This document shows, piece by piece, positions 62,200 to 64,000 of a DNA stretch of 64,000 bases. The notes under the pieces are model-generated. The model ran no database searches. It had not been told where the DNA came from and was given only the letters and a program-made list of their open reading frames with translations. The first letter of the stretch is position 1, and every line of letters begins with the position of its first letter. The DNA lies in the NCBI RefSeq assembly GCF_918797505.1, contig NC_092800.1, forward strand, positions 20,765,313-20,829,312, read 5' to 3'. The translations under genes were made by a program, and so were the position numbers. The stretch comes from Bemisia tabaci (taxonomy: Eukaryota; Arthropoda; Insecta; Hemiptera; Aleyrodidae).

Positions 62200-62790
62200 C
62201 TCTCCAAAACTGAAGCCTCAAATTATAAAAAAAAATCCTGAAGCAAAAGGGAAACTGAAATTAGGAATATTTAGATTGAATAATAGCTTTGTTCACGCGT
62301 ACGTCGGGCAATATTTGAACCAAGTTGGTAATGAAATTTTGGGCTTATTTCAGAAACAAATTACCTGATTTTGATTATCCTACACAAATAAATATTCTTA
62401 TAAATAAGTCCATAAACCTGATTTCTCTCTGCTAAACTCGGGTCCATTCTCCCCCCCCCCCCCTTGAGTTCCAGCTTGTTTCACCAGACTCTGACAGCTC
62501 CTTCATGTTTTTGACGCCGAGTTTAGTTAAATCGAGCTTGTCTAGTCATGCATTCATTGTCGCTTCTGAACAAAGAGACGAGACGGGTTCATTTAGAAGT
62601 CAGGACGTTTCTCTCTCCGGAGTAGGACTTTGAATTCAATTCATGGAAAGTCAGTTGGCATGTGTTCGATTCACGACTTTTAGTTAGCACTGACAGACGG
62701 TGTTGGGATCATTTAATGCAGTATTCTGTCACTGAACTACACCATTTGCCTCTTGAAAGTTTTGCCAATTTCGATTCGAAACTCTGCGCA
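62200..62790. other. Stretch with nothing recognised
   Basis: No gene; C-run at 62452-62463. Confidence 0.4.
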
Positions 62791-62794
62791 CTAC

Positions 62795-62950
62795 ACAGTT
62801 AGAAATTTCCGTGTGTATAGTCACGTTAGGTTACTTTGAGTTAAATTTTTCGGTCAGATGAACCAAACGACTTAGTTGCTCAACAAAATTGATCGTCGAT
62901 TGACGTTAAATCGACCACAACCGTCGATTACTCTGAGACTTCAGCGGGAT
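62795..62950. repeat. Family U dispersed repeat, copy 3
   Basis: TTAGAAATTTCCGTGTGTAT, GTTAGGTTACTTTGAG, GGTCAGATGAACCAAACGAC and CGATTACTCTGAGAC. Confidence 0.4.
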
Positions 62951-62954
62951 GATA

Positions 62955-63220
62955 GTTGAAATTGATAGACAAAGCTATAGACAAAGATGAAATAAACGAT
63001 ATGAAGGGACCTTATCGGTGGAAGCGGGTGGTCGCAATTGACAAAGAAGGTAGGTACTAGACTAACTTACGACAACTCATGAGAGACCTTTAAGTTAGTC
63101 CATCATTTTCTCCATAAGTCTATAAGAACCAACAATTTCAACCGATAGGATCGCCCCCTACGCCGTATTATGACCTCTTTGTCTATAGCTTTGTCTATCA
63201 ATTTCAACTATCAGTCTGCT
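62955..63220. repeat. Inverted repeat with GATAGACAAAGCTATAGACA ends
   Basis: TTGAAATTGATAGACAAAGC (62957) and its complement GCTTTGTCTATCAATTTCAA (63190) bound about 250 bp with AAGGGACCTTATCGG and CCGATAGGATCGCCCCC inside. A fold-back element seen once here. Confidence 0.6.
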
Positions 63221-63423
63221 GGGGATTAAGAAAGTGCCCGGCTGAGTTAATGTACTCCTATACAATCTGTCGATGTCACCCAGCGGCTGTGACTTGCGAG
63301 TGGCTGGTTCATTAGTCTACGATTCAGAGTCGATCGTAGCGGCTCGCACCTGATTTCGAACGAGATTTCAAACTTTCAACCCAAAGATTTGATCAATGGA
63401 AGTCCACGGGAATTGAGTTCTTG

Positions 63424-63690
63424 CCCGTGTCAGGGATTTGCGATTTGAATGTTAAACCTTGTGTAAAAATTTGCGAAAAGAAACGATGGTGCCACTGGTT
63501 TTCTTAAAAATGAACTCCTGAGCAAGCTCACAAAAAGCTCTCCTCGCTACGACTAGCGATCGCCTCTATATTTGGTCAAACTTTCCATGTACGGATAGAG
63601 AGGCTGTGCATTAGCAAGGTTGCTATTTTGTTTGGGGTCTCCAAGCCTGGAATCACGACACCCCTGCTAGTGTACGTGTAGCTGCCTTAT
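63424..63690. mobile_element. Family H MITE, decayed left part
   Basis: GTCAGGGATTTGCGATTTGA, GATGGTGCCACTGGTTTTCT and GGGGTCTCCAAGCCTGGAAT follow family H; the mirrored right arm is absent. Confidence 0.5.
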
Positions 63691-64000
63691 CCGTGCACGG
63701 ATAGAGCACCTGTACACGGGAGAGTATTGCCATCTCTGTGCCGCTCTCTGATTGGTTCATCAGTTTTAGGCTATCATGGAGCTGCAAAGTTGGCCCGATC
63801 TAAACAAACCCAACCCAGAGAAACACATATTATCGGCTGAGAAATGAACGATAATCACACTCAAAGCTTAATTTTCGAAAAAAAATATTCATCAAAGTTC
63901 GATCCGAATTCAATTCAGAAGTTGGGTATAAAAAAAATTTCCATCACACCCAAAATCACGTCTAGAACTTTGTAGAACTTTTTTGTCATCTTGTTTGTTT

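Overview
The window looks like nuclear DNA from an arthropod, most likely a sap-feeding hemipteran insect; a whitefly such as Bemisia is my tentative guess from the repeat flavour only. Reasons: the DNA is AT-rich and gene-poor, with a 500-N scaffold gap. It carries an RR-2 chitin-binding cuticle protein gene with spliceosomal introns, a mariner (D,D34D) transposase remnant, non-LTR and LTR retrotransposon remnants, tRNA-derived SINE-like heads, and dozens of short palindromic MITEs. There is no bacterial gene organisation, no operon and no CRISPR array.

Layout. 1-8.4 kb: nested MITEs (families A, B, H, I, J), the scaffold gap and a perfect-stem hairpin. 8.4-16.5 kb: a tRNA-headed SINE, a long stretch with nothing recognised, a direct/inverted satellite (13.4-14.3 kb) and a GC-rich patch. 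16.5-21 kb: a poly-T tract, a two-copy tandem repeat with an open frame, and a dimeric giant palindrome. 21-25 kb: a broken non-LTR reverse transcriptase tail and an internally deleted mariner with long inverted repeats. 26-32 kb: a CACTG-ended element made of reiterated GGTAATTTTACC motifs, then a non-autonomous LTR retrotransposon on the minus strand (LTRs 28459-28938 and 31016-31494) inserted into an older non-LTR ORF2 tail. 35.9-38.2 kb: the one convincing host gene, an RR-2 cuticle protein on the minus strand. Its start codon lies in a 12-nt first exon 1.55 kb upstream of the main exon, and its promoter, intron and 3' region each carry a copy of the same small MITE. 38.7-64 kb: more MITEs, tandem repeats, a complete hAT-type element and an element with mirrored iterons (60.8-61.6 kb).

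How the parts relate. Only the cuticle gene is a plausible functional host gene. The rest is a repeat graveyard in which insertion order can be read: A inside B, A inside C, C inside B, H inside G, and an LTR element inside a non-LTR ORF. Target-site duplications (TSDs) read here place families A and J with hAT-like elements (8 bp). Family B makes 4-bp duplications, and a tandem duplication at 41.5-42.3 kb preserves its empty site. The least explained features are the LTR element with hairpin-forming 89-bp repeats that show compensatory changes, the CACTG-ended elements whose interiors are different reiterated palindromic words, and the iteron element at 60.8-61.6 kb.

Family letters (A to Y) are my own labels for groups of mutually similar sequences in this window; they are not database names. 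Boundaries are by eye.
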